64,000 bases of DNA from Bradyrhizobium sp. CB3481 (GCF_029714305.1 NZ_CP121647.1:4298501-4362500); one strand, 5' to 3'. Positions 54,309 through 63,682 are shown, counted from the first letter of the stretch. A program made the numbers and translations. The notes: a model not told the origin generated them from the sequence alone.

Positions 54309-54662
54309 ATGAAACGGAGGGATTGCAATTTCGAGACGATGTCAACCGCCGAGCTCTGGGACTTGTACAATGAGCTCGGATCCAAACTGGCCGTCAAGCT
54401 GGAGGCCGAAGCCAACTTGCTTCAGCAAAGACTGGACGAGATCCAGCGCCGTGCCAGCCTTTCCCCCATCGGTGGCACCGACAAGCGCAAACATGCCGCC
54501 GTGGCAAAATTTCGCAACCCGCACGCCCCGTTCCAGACATGGTCGGGCAGAGGAACACAGCCGCGCTGGGTCAAGGACGCGCTCGAGCGCGGCGAGACAA
54601 TGGATAGCCTGCGGATCAAGGCGCTTGTCCCTCAGCAAGATGAGGAAACCCATTCTGTGTAG
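54309..54662 (+). CDS. H-NS family nucleoid protein, 117 aa
   Basis: The N-terminal helix (NFETMSTAELWDLYNELGSK) and C-terminal DNA-binding motif (KFRNPHAPFQTWSGRGTQPRW, ending SLRIKALVP) are complete. GAGG lies 6 nt before the ATG at 54309; an in-frame GTG at 54306 is adjacent. A homologous but truncated C-terminal fragment lies at 56014 in the second cassette. Probably a local silencer of AT-rich envelope genes; inferred. Confidence 0.9.
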   Translation: MKRRDCNFETMSTAELWDLYNELGSKLAVKLEAEANLLQQRLDEIQRRASLSPIGGTDKRKHAAVAKFRNPHAPFQTWSGRGTQPRWVKDALERGETMDSLRIKALVPQQDEETHSV

Positions 54663-54712
54663 TGCAGGCCGCTGGCGTCTCCTCGATCGGACCATCCTAT
54701 TGCGACCATCTT

Positions 54713-54940
54713 ATGGATCGAGACCCCCGTACGAAAAGAACGGGCCGATCTGAAAGATGCCCTCGCCGGTTTCGAACATCGGCTCGAAGCTCGCACGGGA
54801 TACTGGAAGCCATCGCCAGCGCATGAGCCGCTGCCGCACGATTTCAAACTGCATTCGCCAACGACGTCATCGCAGCGGTGAAAAACCGGAAGAGCGAGCA
54901 TCTCGGGATGGCCGGCCTGCGACGAGCGACCATTATAGCC
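54713..54940 (+). pseudogene. Frameshifted copy of the 91-aa cassette protein
   Basis: Homologous to the intact gene at 56180. ATGGATCGAGACCCCCG matches the intact start, but an extra A (GAAAAGAA where the intact copy has GAAAGAA) shifts the frame. The third frame then gives ADLKDALAGFEHRLEA, and a further shift restores TAFANDVIAAVKNRKSEH, parallel to IAFASNVVAAMKNRMSED of the intact gene. At least two frameshifts, so no full product. Confidence 0.82.
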
Positions 54941-55148
54941 AGTGCCGGACCGGCAACGCCCATTGATTGCCGGGCCACGCCCCGATCGAACAACGGGAAA
55001 AACTGCACTCAACAACAATACAGCCTGAGCAATTATTCAATCAGGACGGCCAAAGAGCAACTTGAGGCTGCCACAACCCTTTGTATTACGAGGCAATATA
55101 GGTAAATCCAACTGACATTTAAATATTTTAATCGACAGCGCTAAATCA

Positions 55149-55195
55149 CTTTACCAATTTTTAATGACTGATAAATTTCGGGAAAAAATGGCAAT
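55149..55195 (+). promoter_or_regulatory. 47-nt upstream block of PEP-CTERM gene B
   Basis: Same block as at 53428-53474 (CTTTAC, TTTTTAAT, ATTTCGGGAAAA, TGGCAAT), identical at 37 of 47 positions. It lies 58 bp before gene B. Confidence 0.7.
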
Positions 55196-55253
55196 ACTCA
55201 AACTTGGATTTCAAACTTCATCAGGGGGGTGCATGTAAAACGGAGTAGCAGTC

Positions 55254-55943
55254 ATGAGGTTCAATCGAACTGCATTAGCTTTGACATTTCCAGTGCTGCT
55301 TGCGACCGGTGCTTTGGCCTTTACCAGTCCGGCTCAAGCGGACCTTATCTTCACCCTTGATACGACCAATGGGTTTGCCACGTGTCCTGTCGGTGGTTGT
55401 GGAACCATCGACATCGACGTAACTAGCGCGACTTCGGCAACCGTTACGTACTCTGCGGCTACGGGGTTCGCCTATCACCAGAATGTGGTAGGTCTAAATA
55501 TAAACCTTGGCGGCGGCAGCGCGTCTTTAACGACGTTTTCCGGCACGTTGGCTGATGGTACCGCGTACCCGCAAGCCACCAATCCCGCAACCCAAGGATC
55601 AGGAAATCTAGACGGCTTCGGCTTCTTCGATTTCGTAGTCAATACGTTTGACGGCTTGGCAACGACGTCAGGTACGTTCACGATCACTGGTACTGGCACG
55701 TCGTGGACCGAAGCTAATTTCCTCACGCCCAACAATAAGGGCTTTGAGGTGGCTGCTCAGATGGGCTTTTGTGGCACCGTCTGTACGACCGATCACGGGC
55801 CTTTTGTTAGCACAGGCTTCGCCGCTGCGACGCCTGCGGTCCCCGAGCCATCCACCTGGGCCATGATGATCCTGGGCTTCGCCGGTGTCGGCTTGTTGGC
55901 CTATCGCCGCCGCAGGCAAGGCCATGCAGTCCGTCTGATCTGA
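55254..55943 (+). CDS. PEP-CTERM sorting-domain protein B, 229 aa
   Basis: A signal peptide (cleavage near AQA/DL), a passenger with [16 protein letters not shown] and many Thr/Gly/Ala repeats, and the tag [16 protein letters not shown] followed by RRRRQ. The last 40 residues are nearly the same as in protein A, even at the DNA level, while the passengers differ. Four Cys in the passenger could form disulfides, unlike protein A. GGAG lies before the ATG. A twin of the gene-A terminator follows. Confidence 0.9.
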   Translation: MRFNRTALALTFPVLLATGALAFTSPAQADLIFTLDTTNGFATCPVGGCGTIDIDVTSATSATVTYSAATGFAYHQNVVGLNINLGGGSASLTTFSGTLADGTAYPQATNPATQGSGNLDGFGFFDFVVNTFDGLATTSGTFTITGTGTSWTEANFLTPNNKGFEVAAQMGFCGTVCTTDHGPFVSTGFAAATPAVPEPSTWAMMILGFAGVGLLAYRRRRQGHAVRLI

Positions 55944-55968
55944 CGGCTTGTCTCCTCCAGAAAATTGC

Positions 55969-55994
55969 GGGCCGCCACACGTGGCGGCCCTTTT
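55969..55994 (+). terminator. Rho-independent terminator after PEP-CTERM gene B
   Basis: GGGCCGCCAC and GTGGCGGCCC form a 10-bp stem with a 2-nt centre, followed by TTTT. It corresponds to the hairpin at 54240. Confidence 0.92.
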
Positions 55995-56013
55995 CGAAAC
56001 CGACAGCCGCACA

Positions 56014-56127
56014 ATGTTAAATCGCAGCCGCTGGGTGAGGGACGCACTTGAGCACGGTGGGACAATTGCCAGCTTGCGGATCAAGACACTCGTCCACCGG
56101 CCAGATGAGGAAGCGCATGCTGCGTAA
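56014..56127 (+). pseudogene. C-terminal remnant of an H-NS gene
   Basis: Reads RWVRDALEHGGTIASLRIKT and ends EAHAA, aligned without gaps to RWVKDALERGETMDSLRIKA at the end of the H-NS protein at 54309. The whole N-terminal domain and the TWSGRG motif are gone. An ATG at 56014 would make a 37-aa peptide, but without the DNA-contact loop function is unlikely. Confidence 0.85.
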
Positions 56128-56179
56128 CTTCCGCCGCTGGTTCGCGTCGGCTCGCAGACTAATGCATTGGGAGCATCCT

Positions 56180-56455
56180 ATGGACCGAGATCCCCGCGCG
56201 AAAGAACAGGCCAATCTGAATGACGCCCTCTCAAATTTCGAGCATCAGCTCGATCTGTTCGAAGCTCGCGTTGGGTACCCGCCGAAAGACTCGCAAGCTC
56301 CCGACCTCGCGCCGGCTGATCCGCACACCGCAGCAGGCAATGATCCTCGGATTGCATTCGCCAGTAACGTCGTTGCCGCCATGAAAAATCGTATGAGCGA
56401 GGATCACGCGGCCGCCGGCATGCGCGATGCCGTCTCTCCCGACAGCCGCTGGTGA
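56180..56455 (+). CDS. Cassette-associated small protein, 91 aa
   Basis: MDRDPRAKEQANLNDALSNF and EHQLDLFEARVGYPP form a helical start, then a Pro/Asp linker and IAFASNVVAAMKNRMSED. GGGAG lies 6 nt before the ATG at 56180; a longer frame upstream is poorer. A frameshifted relative follows the other H-NS gene. Soluble, helical, no known family. Confidence 0.65.
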   Translation: MDRDPRAKEQANLNDALSNFEHQLDLFEARVGYPPKDSQAPDLAPADPHTAAGNDPRIAFASNVVAAMKNRMSEDHAAAGMRDAVSPDSRW

Positions 56456-56787
56456 AGCTCCGCCCTAATCCGCCTGGACCAGCGCCCCCTTCGATCTACC
56501 GGAAGCAGACACAAATCCCCCGCGAGCAACGCGCGGCGCGGGGGCCCCCGGCCCGTTGCGCCGCCGCTTCACGAGAAGCCTATTTCCTCCGGCATGCCCC
56601 GGCGGTTAGAGTTCCACGGCAGCCCACCACCCTACAACTACTTTTGCGATAGTGATGCGGAACTACACGCCAGGGGACAGAGCGAAGATCACGGCCGGTG
56701 CGGTGGCCGCGATCGTGATAGTAGTGGCTAGCGATCGCCGCGCTCGGGTTCCTCATGGCATAAATTCACGATAGTGGCCTCGTTCAC

Positions 56788-56835
56788 GGAACTTTGTTCT
56801 ACCCTCGCGAAAACGTGAGGAACTTTGTTCTACCC
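56788..56835 (+). repeat. Two direct copies of a 17-bp sequence before the M20 hydrolase
   Basis: GGAACTTTGTTCTACCC occurs at 56788-56804 and 56819-56835, 31 bp apart (about three helical turns). The second copy ends 34 bp before the hydrolase ATG. Each begins with GGAAC, but neither has a well-spaced CGTT. Confidence 0.75.
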
Positions 56836-56869
56836 CGGAGAACTACGGATAAACGAACGCGTGTAGTCC

Positions 56870-58102
56870 ATGACTGATCATCTTCCGCGTGCAGACGGTG
56901 CGCGCGTTCTCGCAGACCTACACGCATTGCGTGCAATAGGCCCGTATAAGACCGGGGTCCACAAACCGACATTGTCGGAAGCGCATCTGGATTCCCTGCG
57001 GTGGCTGGTACAACGCCTCCCCGACGCCGGGCTTGCGGGCGAGATCGACGGCATCGGCAACGTGATTTCTACCAGTGCCAAAGCCGGTCCGAAATTGCTG
57101 GCCGGCTCGCACCTGGAAAGCCAGAACCATGCAGGCTGGCTCGATGGACCGCTCGGCGTGGTCTACGCGCTCGAGGCCGCTCGCGTCCTCAATGGCGACG
57201 CGGCGACGCGCGGCGCCGTCGAGGTCGCGGCGTGGTGCGACGAGGAAGGGCATTTCGGGCACTTCCTCGGCAGCCGCTCCTATGTCGGCGCGGTCAGCGA
57301 TGCCGAAATCGATGCGGCGTGCGATCGTAGCGATGGCCGGACCATGCGCGAGGCGCTGGCACGCGCAGGCCTTGCCGGCCGTCCTCGCGTGCAGGCCGAA
57401 CGCGGGCGCCACATCGGATATCTCGAGGCTCATATCGAACAGGGCGAGACGCTGGAAAGCAGCGGCCTCAAGATCGGCATCGTCACCTCCATCGTCGGAA
57501 TCTGGCAATACCGCATCGCGTTCACCGGCGAGCAGAACCATGCGGGCACGACGCGGATGGCCGTCCGGCGCGATGCAGGCCTCGCGCTTGCCAGATTTTG
57601 CGTCGACATCGACGATCGTTTCCCCGCCGCCTGCGGACCGCGCACGGTGTGGACCACCGGCCGCATCACCCTCGATCCCGGCGCACCCAGCATCATCCCG
57701 GGCGCGGCGGAGATGCTGTTTCAGATCCGCGATGACGATCCCGCCGTGATCGCGCGGCTGGAGGACCTCCTGCGCAGCATGGCCGCGGAGGTCGACAGGC
57801 AGGGCCGCTGCCGCGTCGCGGTGGAGCGCATCCGCACCGGCGCGCCGGCGCGAATGGATGCCTCGTTCCAGGATGCCATCGAGGCCGCAAGCGCAGCCCT
57901 CGCGCAGGGCAAATCGCTGCGCATGCCGAGCGGTGCCGGGCACGATGCCCAGACCCTGGCCACCATCATGCCATCGGGCATGCTGTTCGTGCCCTCGATC
58001 GGCGGCATCTCGCACCACTGGACCGAGAACACCGCAGACGCCGATATCGTCACGGGCGCAGAGGTCTTTGTCGAAGCCTGCCGCCGCCTGTTGGCGCGAT
58101 GA
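56870..58102 (+). CDS. M20-family N-carbamoyl/allantoate amidohydrolase, 410 aa
   Basis: Zn-dependent hydrolase of the hydantoinase/carbamoylase group, which cleaves N-carbamoyl amino acids, ureidoglycolate or allantoate. Metal-site regions: GSHLESQNHAGWLDGPLG, WCDEEGHFGHFLGSR, YLEAHIEQGETLE and PSGAGHDAQTLATIMPSG. A dimerisation domain sits between about residues 215 and 330. The ATG follows a region with a 17-bp direct repeat. An MFS gene begins 18 bp downstream, suggesting joint uptake or export and hydrolysis of one compound. Confidence 0.88.
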   Translation: MTDHLPRADGARVLADLHALRAIGPYKTGVHKPTLSEAHLDSLRWLVQRLPDAGLAGEIDGIGNVISTSAKAGPKLLAGSHLESQNHAGWLDGPLGVVYALEAARVLNGDAATRGAVEVAAWCDEEGHFGHFLGSRSYVGAVSDAEIDAACDRSDGRTMREALARAGLAGRPRVQAERGRHIGYLEAHIEQGETLESSGLKIGIVTSIVGIWQYRIAFTGEQNHAGTTRMAVRRDAGLALARFCVDIDDRFPAACGPRTVWTTGRITLDPGAPSIIPGAAEMLFQIRDDDPAVIARLEDLLRSMAAEVDRQGRCRVAVERIRTGAPARMDASFQDAIEAASAALAQGKSLRMPSGAGHDAQTLATIMPSGMLFVPSIGGISHHWTENTADADIVTGAEVFVEACRRLLAR

Positions 58103-58120
58103 GGCGGCGCGAGATGCGAC

Positions 58121-59341
58121 ATGATCGCTGATACCGGGCCGAACCGTTCGGCCAGGGGCATCCCGCCCGGCGTATGGGTCCTGGGCTTCGTCTCGATGCT
58201 GATGGACATCTCGTCGGAGATGATCCACGCCCTGCTGCCGATCTATCTGGTCACCGTGCTCGGCGCGTCGATGGTGACGGTCGGCGTCATCGAGGGCATC
58301 GCCGAGGCGACCGCCTCGATCACAAAAATATTCTCCGGCGCGCTTTCGGATTGGCTCGGCAAGCGCAAATGGCTCGCCGCCACCGGCTATGGCCTTGCCG
58401 CCATCACCAAGCCGGTCTTTCCGCTGGCGCCGACGATCGGCTGGCTGGTGGCTGCGCGTTTCGTCGACCGCGTCGGCAAGGGCATTCGCGGAGCGCCGCG
58501 CGACGCACTGATAGCTGATATCGCGCCAGCCGATCTGCGCGGCGCCAGCTTCGGGCTGCGGCAATCGCTCGACACGGTCGGCGCGTTCGTCGGTCCGCTG
58601 CTCGCGATCGCCCTGATGTGGTGGACGGCAGACAACTTCAAGACGGTGTTCTGGTTCGCGGTGCTTCCCGCCTTCCTCGCGCTGGCGCTGATCGTCTTCG
58701 CCGTCCGCGAGCCCGAACGGCCGCCGACGCTGCGCGTCGTGCGCAATCCGATCAGCCTGGCCGAGATCGGAAATCTCGGCGCCGCCTATTGGTGGGTGGT
58801 GGCGGTGGCGAGCGTGTTCACGCTGGCGCGCTTCAGCGAGGCATTCCTCATCCTGCGCGCCCAGAACGTCGGGTTGCCGATTGCGCTGACCCCTGCTGTG
58901 CTGGTCGCCATGAATGTCGTCTATGCGCTCGCGGCCTACCCGGCCGGCGTCATCTCCGACCGCGTCAGCCGTACGGCCGTGCTGGCAGGCGGCATTCTGT
59001 TGCTGGTCGCGGCCGACGTCGTACTGGCCCTGCTCCCATCGGTGGGCGGCGTTGCGCTCGGCGTCGTGCTCTGGGGCCTGCACATGGGGCTGACGCAGGG
59101 ATTACTGGCCGCCCTCGTCGCCGATACCGCGCCGGTGGAATTGCGCGGCACCGCTTACGGGTTTTTCAACCTGCTGGGCGGCGTGGCCATGCTCGCGGCC
59201 AGCGTCATTGCCGGCGCGCTCTGGGACAGCGCCGGACCGCAAGCGACGTTCCTGGCGGGTGCCGGCTTCGCGGCGCTCGCACTGGCGGGATTGCTCCTGG
59301 TCCAGGGCAGGATCGGCAAGCCATCCAGGCCCGCTGCCTGA
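58121..59341 (+). CDS. MFS transporter, 406 aa
   Basis: Twelve hydrophobic segments with MFS signatures: DISSEMIHALLPIYLVTVLG, GALSDWLGKRKWLAATGYG (A-motif between helices 2 and 3), DRVGKGIRGAPRDALIAD and GFFNLLGGVAMLAASVIAG. It resembles the multidrug or unknown-substrate branch with DISSE/M at helix 1. Likely in one operon with the M20 hydrolase. Confidence 0.9.
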   Translation: MIADTGPNRSARGIPPGVWVLGFVSMLMDISSEMIHALLPIYLVTVLGASMVTVGVIEGIAEATASITKIFSGALSDWLGKRKWLAATGYGLAAITKPVFPLAPTIGWLVAARFVDRVGKGIRGAPRDALIADIAPADLRGASFGLRQSLDTVGAFVGPLLAIALMWWTADNFKTVFWFAVLPAFLALALIVFAVREPERPPTLRVVRNPISLAEIGNLGAAYWWVVAVASVFTLARFSEAFLILRAQNVGLPIALTPAVLVAMNVVYALAAYPAGVISDRVSRTAVLAGGILLLVAADVVLALLPSVGGVALGVVLWGLHMGLTQGLLAALVADTAPVELRGTAYGFFNLLGGVAMLAASVIAGALWDSAGPQATFLAGAGFAALALAGLLLVQGRIGKPSRPAA

Positions 59342-59451
59342 TTACACCTGCTTGAACAAGTGTGAACCGTTGACCGGACCTGCGGCGCGTCCGAAATGTT
59401 GATGGCAGACGGCGTGGCGTTCAAACCGGCTTTGGCGACAAGGAGTCGCGT

Positions 59452-60558
59452 TTGACTTTCTTGCAAACGGCTGAAGATACGGCCATTTTCGTAAATGAGG
59501 TAAAGTTCCGCAAGATGTTGTTGCTTCAGGCCCTCCCCACATCGATCGGCGTTGCCGCGATCGCGCCGGCGTTGCTGCTGCTATGGCTCGTCATCGCCGC
59601 CGACGAGCGTCCCGGTCCGCCGGGGCGGGTGTGGCTCGCCTTCATCCTGGGGGCCGCCAGCATCTCGCTGCTGGGCATCGCGCGGGCCCCGTTTGCGGCA
59701 ATCCTCGCGGTGCCGGGAAACCCGTGGATGACGCAGGGCCTGCGCTCGGTGTTCGGGGTTGCCGCGCCGGAAGAGATCGTGAAGGTCCTCGTCATCCTCC
59801 TGGTCGCCGCGTCGGCGCGCCGCCGCACCTTTGCCGACCCGATGGACACCGTGGTCTATGGCGCGGCCGCCGGCCTCGGCTTCGCCGCTTACGAAAACCT
59901 CGCCTATCTCGTTCAGCACTCCGACATGTGGCGTTCGCTTGCCGCGCTGCGCAGCGTGCTGACGGTGCCGTTTCATGGCGCGCTCGGTATCATCGCCGGC
60001 GCCTATATTGCGATCGCGCGCGCCGGCACGGCACTCGGCGCAAATCGCCATCATCGCGACTGGGCACGGATATCGAGCTGGGCGCTGGCGCTGTTCGCAC
60101 CGATCGCACTCCATGCCGCCTTCGACTTTCCGCTGCTGACCCTGCAGAAACATGGCGAGCTCGGTCCCAACGCGCGACTGCTGCTGGGCGCGGCGAGCCT
60201 GCTGATCGGCTTCAGCTCGATCGGATTTGCGATCCGCCTGGTACGGCGCGTCGGCCGCCATCATGCGCCGCGCACCGAGATCGCGCGTGAGCGGTTGAGC
60301 CAGTTGCGGCGGATGTGGGCGCTCTTGCTCGTTGGCAGCGGTGCTGGATTCGCCGGCGCGGCTTTCGTGCTGACCTCGCTGCATCACTGGTTCGTCAATC
60401 CCGACCGTAACGCCTCGCTGCTTCTCATTCCGCTCGGCATGAGCTCCATTCTGATCGGCCTCGCGCTCTTGCTGGCGACCTCGGCGGTTTATGTATTCGG
60501 CCGCAACCGCATCAGAACCTCTGCGGACGGATTCTCGTCCGCGCCCGAGCCCGGCTGA
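59452..60558 (+). CDS. PrsW-family intramembrane metalloprotease, 368 aa
   Basis: A membrane glutamate protease related to B. subtilis PrsW, which cleaves an anti-sigma factor. Motifs: APEEIVKVLVILL (EExxK), GLGFAAYENLAYLVQ, VPFHGALGIIAGAY and LHAAFDFPLL carry the metal Glu/His/Asp ligands. About nine helices. The TTG start at 59452 has AAGGAG 6 nt upstream. The target protein is unknown. Confidence 0.9.
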   Translation: MTFLQTAEDTAIFVNEVKFRKMLLLQALPTSIGVAAIAPALLLLWLVIAADERPGPPGRVWLAFILGAASISLLGIARAPFAAILAVPGNPWMTQGLRSVFGVAAPEEIVKVLVILLVAASARRRTFADPMDTVVYGAAAGLGFAAYENLAYLVQHSDMWRSLAALRSVLTVPFHGALGIIAGAYIAIARAGTALGANRHHRDWARISSWALALFAPIALHAAFDFPLLTLQKHGELGPNARLLLGAASLLIGFSSIGFAIRLVRRVGRHHAPRTEIARERLSQLRRMWALLLVGSGAGFAGAAFVLTSLHHWFVNPDRNASLLLIPLGMSSILIGLALLLATSAVYVFGRNRIRTSADGFSSAPEPG

Positions 60559-60674
60559 ACGTCATCCGTCCGTCGTTGATATCGATCAAAAAGGCCAGCG
60601 AACAATTTTCGCCCGCAGGCCGCGCACGGGCTATATTGGGCATGCGATCGGCGCGGCAGGCATCGGAGCTTCCA

Positions 60675-61259
60675 ATGACCCTTCCCCAGGACAATCCTCC
60701 GGATATCGGAAAACTGCAGACTGCAATGAACGCCGCGGTAAAGGCGCACTGGAAGGCCTTCTTGTTCGAGGGCATCGTGCTCGCATTGCTCGGGCTGGCC
60801 GCGATGATCGTGCCGCCGCTGGCCAGCCTTGCCGTCACCATCTTCCTCGGCTGGATGTTCCTGATCAGCGGCATCGCCGGATTGTTTGTCACCTACTGGG
60901 CGCGGCAGATGCCGGGCTTCTGGTGGTCATTGTTTTCCGCCGCGCTGGCCGTTCTCGCCGGTGGCATTCTGCTGGCACGGCCGGTGCAAGGCATCCTCAC
61001 GCTCACCATCGTGGTCGGCGCTTATTTTCTCGCCGAAGGCGTCGTCACCATCATGTATGCGCTGGAGCATCGCCGCGAATTGTCGGAGCGTTGGTCCTGG
61101 CTGCTGATCTCAGGCGTGATGGACCTGTTGATCGCCTTCATCATCATCTCGGGGCTACCGGGATCGGCGGAATGGGCGATTGGCCTGCTGGTCGGGATCA
61201 ACCTCGTGCTCGGCGGCGCATCGCTGGTCGGGGTGGCGCTCGCCGCGCGCAAGACCTGA
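60675..61259 (+). CDS. HdeD-like (DUF308) membrane protein, 194 aa
   Basis: Six hydrophobic segments including FLFEGIVLALLGLAAMIVPP, TIFLGWMFLISGIAGLFVTY and ISGVMDLLIAFIIISGLPGS, the DUF308 repeat pattern. Related HdeD contributes to acid resistance in E. coli. GGAG lies before the ATG at 60675; an upstream open stretch to 60576 is unlikely. It precedes the DAHP synthase leader by 52 bp. Confidence 0.85.
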   Translation: MTLPQDNPPDIGKLQTAMNAAVKAHWKAFLFEGIVLALLGLAAMIVPPLASLAVTIFLGWMFLISGIAGLFVTYWARQMPGFWWSLFSAALAVLAGGILLARPVQGILTLTIVVGAYFLAEGVVTIMYALEHRRELSERWSWLLISGVMDLLIAFIIISGLPGSAEWAIGLLVGINLVLGGASLVGVALAARKT

Positions 61260-61275
61260 GGCCGCCGATTATGGG

Positions 61276-61304
61276 GTGACAGGCCGGGCCGGGTGCGCTA
61301 TAGA
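61276..61304 (+). promoter_or_regulatory. Sigma-70-type promoter of the DAHP synthase leader
   Basis: GTGACA, a 17-bp spacer and TATAGA. Transcription should begin about 7 nt after the -10, at or next to the leader ATG (61312), giving a leaderless leader-peptide mRNA, as known for trpL of Sinorhizobium meliloti. Confidence 0.65.
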
Positions 61305-61311
61305 GCGCGCC

Positions 61312-61392
61312 ATGATCACGTTCGCCGCCAGCAACTTTTGGTATTTTAGCTACGACAGCTCGCTGGCGGTGGGAGGATCGCGCTCAATCTGA
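61312..61392 (+). CDS. Leader peptide of the DAHP synthase attenuator, 26 aa
   Basis: MITFAASNFWYFSYDSSLAV, then GGSRSI. Residues 9-14 are Phe-Trp-Tyr-Phe-Ser-Tyr, five aromatic codons in six, just upstream of an enzyme that starts aromatic amino acid synthesis. The codons for Ala5-Ser7 form RNA segment 1, and codons 17-20 form segment 2, so stalling at the aromatic codons would release segment 2. No clear ribosome site exists; leaderless translation is likely. Confidence 0.85.
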   Translation: MITFAASNFWYFSYDSSLAVGGSRSI

Positions 61393-61441
61393 TGAATTGA
61401 AGCATACAATCCGAACAGCCGCCAAACCTGGCGGCTTTTTT
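61324..61441 (+). promoter_or_regulatory. Four-segment transcription attenuator
   Basis: Segment 1, GCCGCCAGC (61324-61332), pairs fully with segment 2, GCTGGCGGT (61362-61370), with one G-U pair. Segment 2 can instead pair with segment 3 (CCGCCA in 61417-61424) as antiterminator. Segment 3 pairs with segment 4 (TGGCGGCT, 61429-61436) as terminator, followed by TTTTTT. This is the classical layout of trp- or phe-type attenuation. Confidence 0.88.
61417..61441 (+). terminator. Attenuator terminator before DAHP synthase
   Basis: AGCCGCCA and TGGCGGCT form a perfect 8-bp stem with an AACC loop and a T-run. It lies between the leader peptide and the DAHP synthase gene. Confidence 0.93.
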
Positions 61442-61477
61442 ATTGGCCGGCAGGTTTCCTAACCAGGAGCCAGAGCC

Positions 61478-62563
<1,086 letters not shown>

Positions 62564-62850
62564 AGCCCCCACGCGCATAACGGCGAAGCAGGGCACGCAG
62601 GCGGCGCGCCCTGCTTCGGCTTAAAAAACTGGCAACCACGGCCAGAAGACTGGACGCATAATCCGGGCACTCCTCCCCCAAACGGCTGACTTCACCGACG
62701 AGCCCACGGCATAGGCTTTGCAAGAAGCGACCGGCCTGTGGGGTATGTCACATGAAGAAATTGAACTTCGAATTATACGTTCCCGCAGTGGACCGGCTCC
62801 TTCGCGGTCCGGCAATTCGAACGGATTTCAGCATATTTTGGAGCAGCGCG
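62564..62850. other. Intergenic region with a hairpin
   Basis: GAAGCAGGGC (62585-62594) and GCCCTGCTTC (62608-62617) form a 10-bp stem, without a T-run on the + strand, about 20 bp after aroG. It may end aroG transcripts with Rho. The rest has no supported gene. Confidence 0.5.
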
Positions 62851-63180
62851 ATGATTAACCCGGTCGGTCGATTGTTGTTGACGGTAATTCTGCTTGCTCC
62901 AATTTCAACATTCGCGGCTGATCGGGCCAACGTTCAATTCTGTTGGGCAATGGGAAAGTTCGACCACACGATCTACTTTGCCGAAGTTGAGAATCGCGAG
63001 GATCGGCAGGCAAGTTTCGACGCGCTGCTCGAGATTTCCGGCATCGATCATAACGCGGTCAATTGCATAACGTCAGACCACGCAACGCACGTTGCGACGC
63101 GTGCGAGATTGATGAAAGACTGGCGGGACTCCGAGTTCGAGATTGTGAATACGACGTTCCTGTCGGATCTCGACTATTAA
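62851..63180 (+). CDS. Secreted hypothetical protein, 109 aa
   Basis: A signal peptide (GRLLLTVILLAPISTFAADR) is followed by VQFCWAMGKFDHTIYFAEVE, GIDHNAVNCITSD and FEIVNTTFLSDLDY. Two Cys could pair. GGAG lies before ATG 62851; the frame is open back to 62752 but that part is not signal-like. No family recognised. Confidence 0.66.
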   Translation: MINPVGRLLLTVILLAPISTFAADRANVQFCWAMGKFDHTIYFAEVENREDRQASFDALLEISGIDHNAVNCITSDHATHVATRARLMKDWRDSEFEIVNTTFLSDLDY

Positions 63181-63215
63181 CACGGCGACGCCGCAGATCG
63201 CGGGCGCTAGCCGCG

Positions 63216-63578
63216 CTATCTTCCGATCGTCACGCCTGCTACGGAGCCCAGCGCGCCCCGAACGCTGGTGGCGTTCATGTCGTCGAGCACTTCCCGCGTG
63301 AGAACGGTGGTCTGCCCGGGAATGTTGAGGATCGGTTCGCTCACCCGCGGCGATGAAAGCCGATTGGCCTTGTAGGGGGCTGCCGGATCGATGTAACCAT
63401 CGCGGGCGGCAACCGGCATCCGGGCAGCGTTGTGCTTCAGACGTGATGCACGCGTATCAGTGGATCGAACGGTGGCGGCTCCCGGCGCATGACGCGGCTG
63501 TGCAGAAACGACAGCTAACGCGCCGTCGCAGAGGCAGACGACAATCAACACAATTGTTCGCAACGGGGCAGCGGGCAT
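63216..63578 (-). pseudogene. Truncated TonB-dependent receptor plug, 120 aa
   Basis: A signal sequence (LRTIVLIVVCLCDGALAVVS) and linker are followed by PILNIPGQTTVLTREVLDDM and NATSVRGALGSVAGVTIGR, the first half of a TonB-receptor plug domain, then a stop. No beta-barrel follows. GGGAGG precedes ATG 63578, so a short secreted plug-like protein could still be made. A remnant of a siderophore receptor is the simpler reading. Confidence 0.6.
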
Positions 63579-63682
63579 GCGGCCTCCCAATCAGCAATCA
63601 TCATGCCGAGTATATGTCTGATGTTGCCGATGGACGATGGTGCAGGCGCGCATTGTACCAACTTGTGATCGGCGTAAGACCG

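Noticed and set aside
56655..56774. 39-codon frame with a short Val/Ile/Ala-rich helix
   Set aside because: No ribosome site, only a short hydrophobic stretch, and an uncharacteristic tail; too weak to call.
56918..59083. 721-codon minus-strand frame opposite the M20 hydrolase and MFS genes
   Set aside because: It spans two well-supported opposite genes and has antisense-type composition; no ribosome site or domain.
62585..62617. Hairpin after aroG as a Rho-independent terminator
   Set aside because: Good stem but no T-run after it on the + strand; listed only within the intergenic entry.
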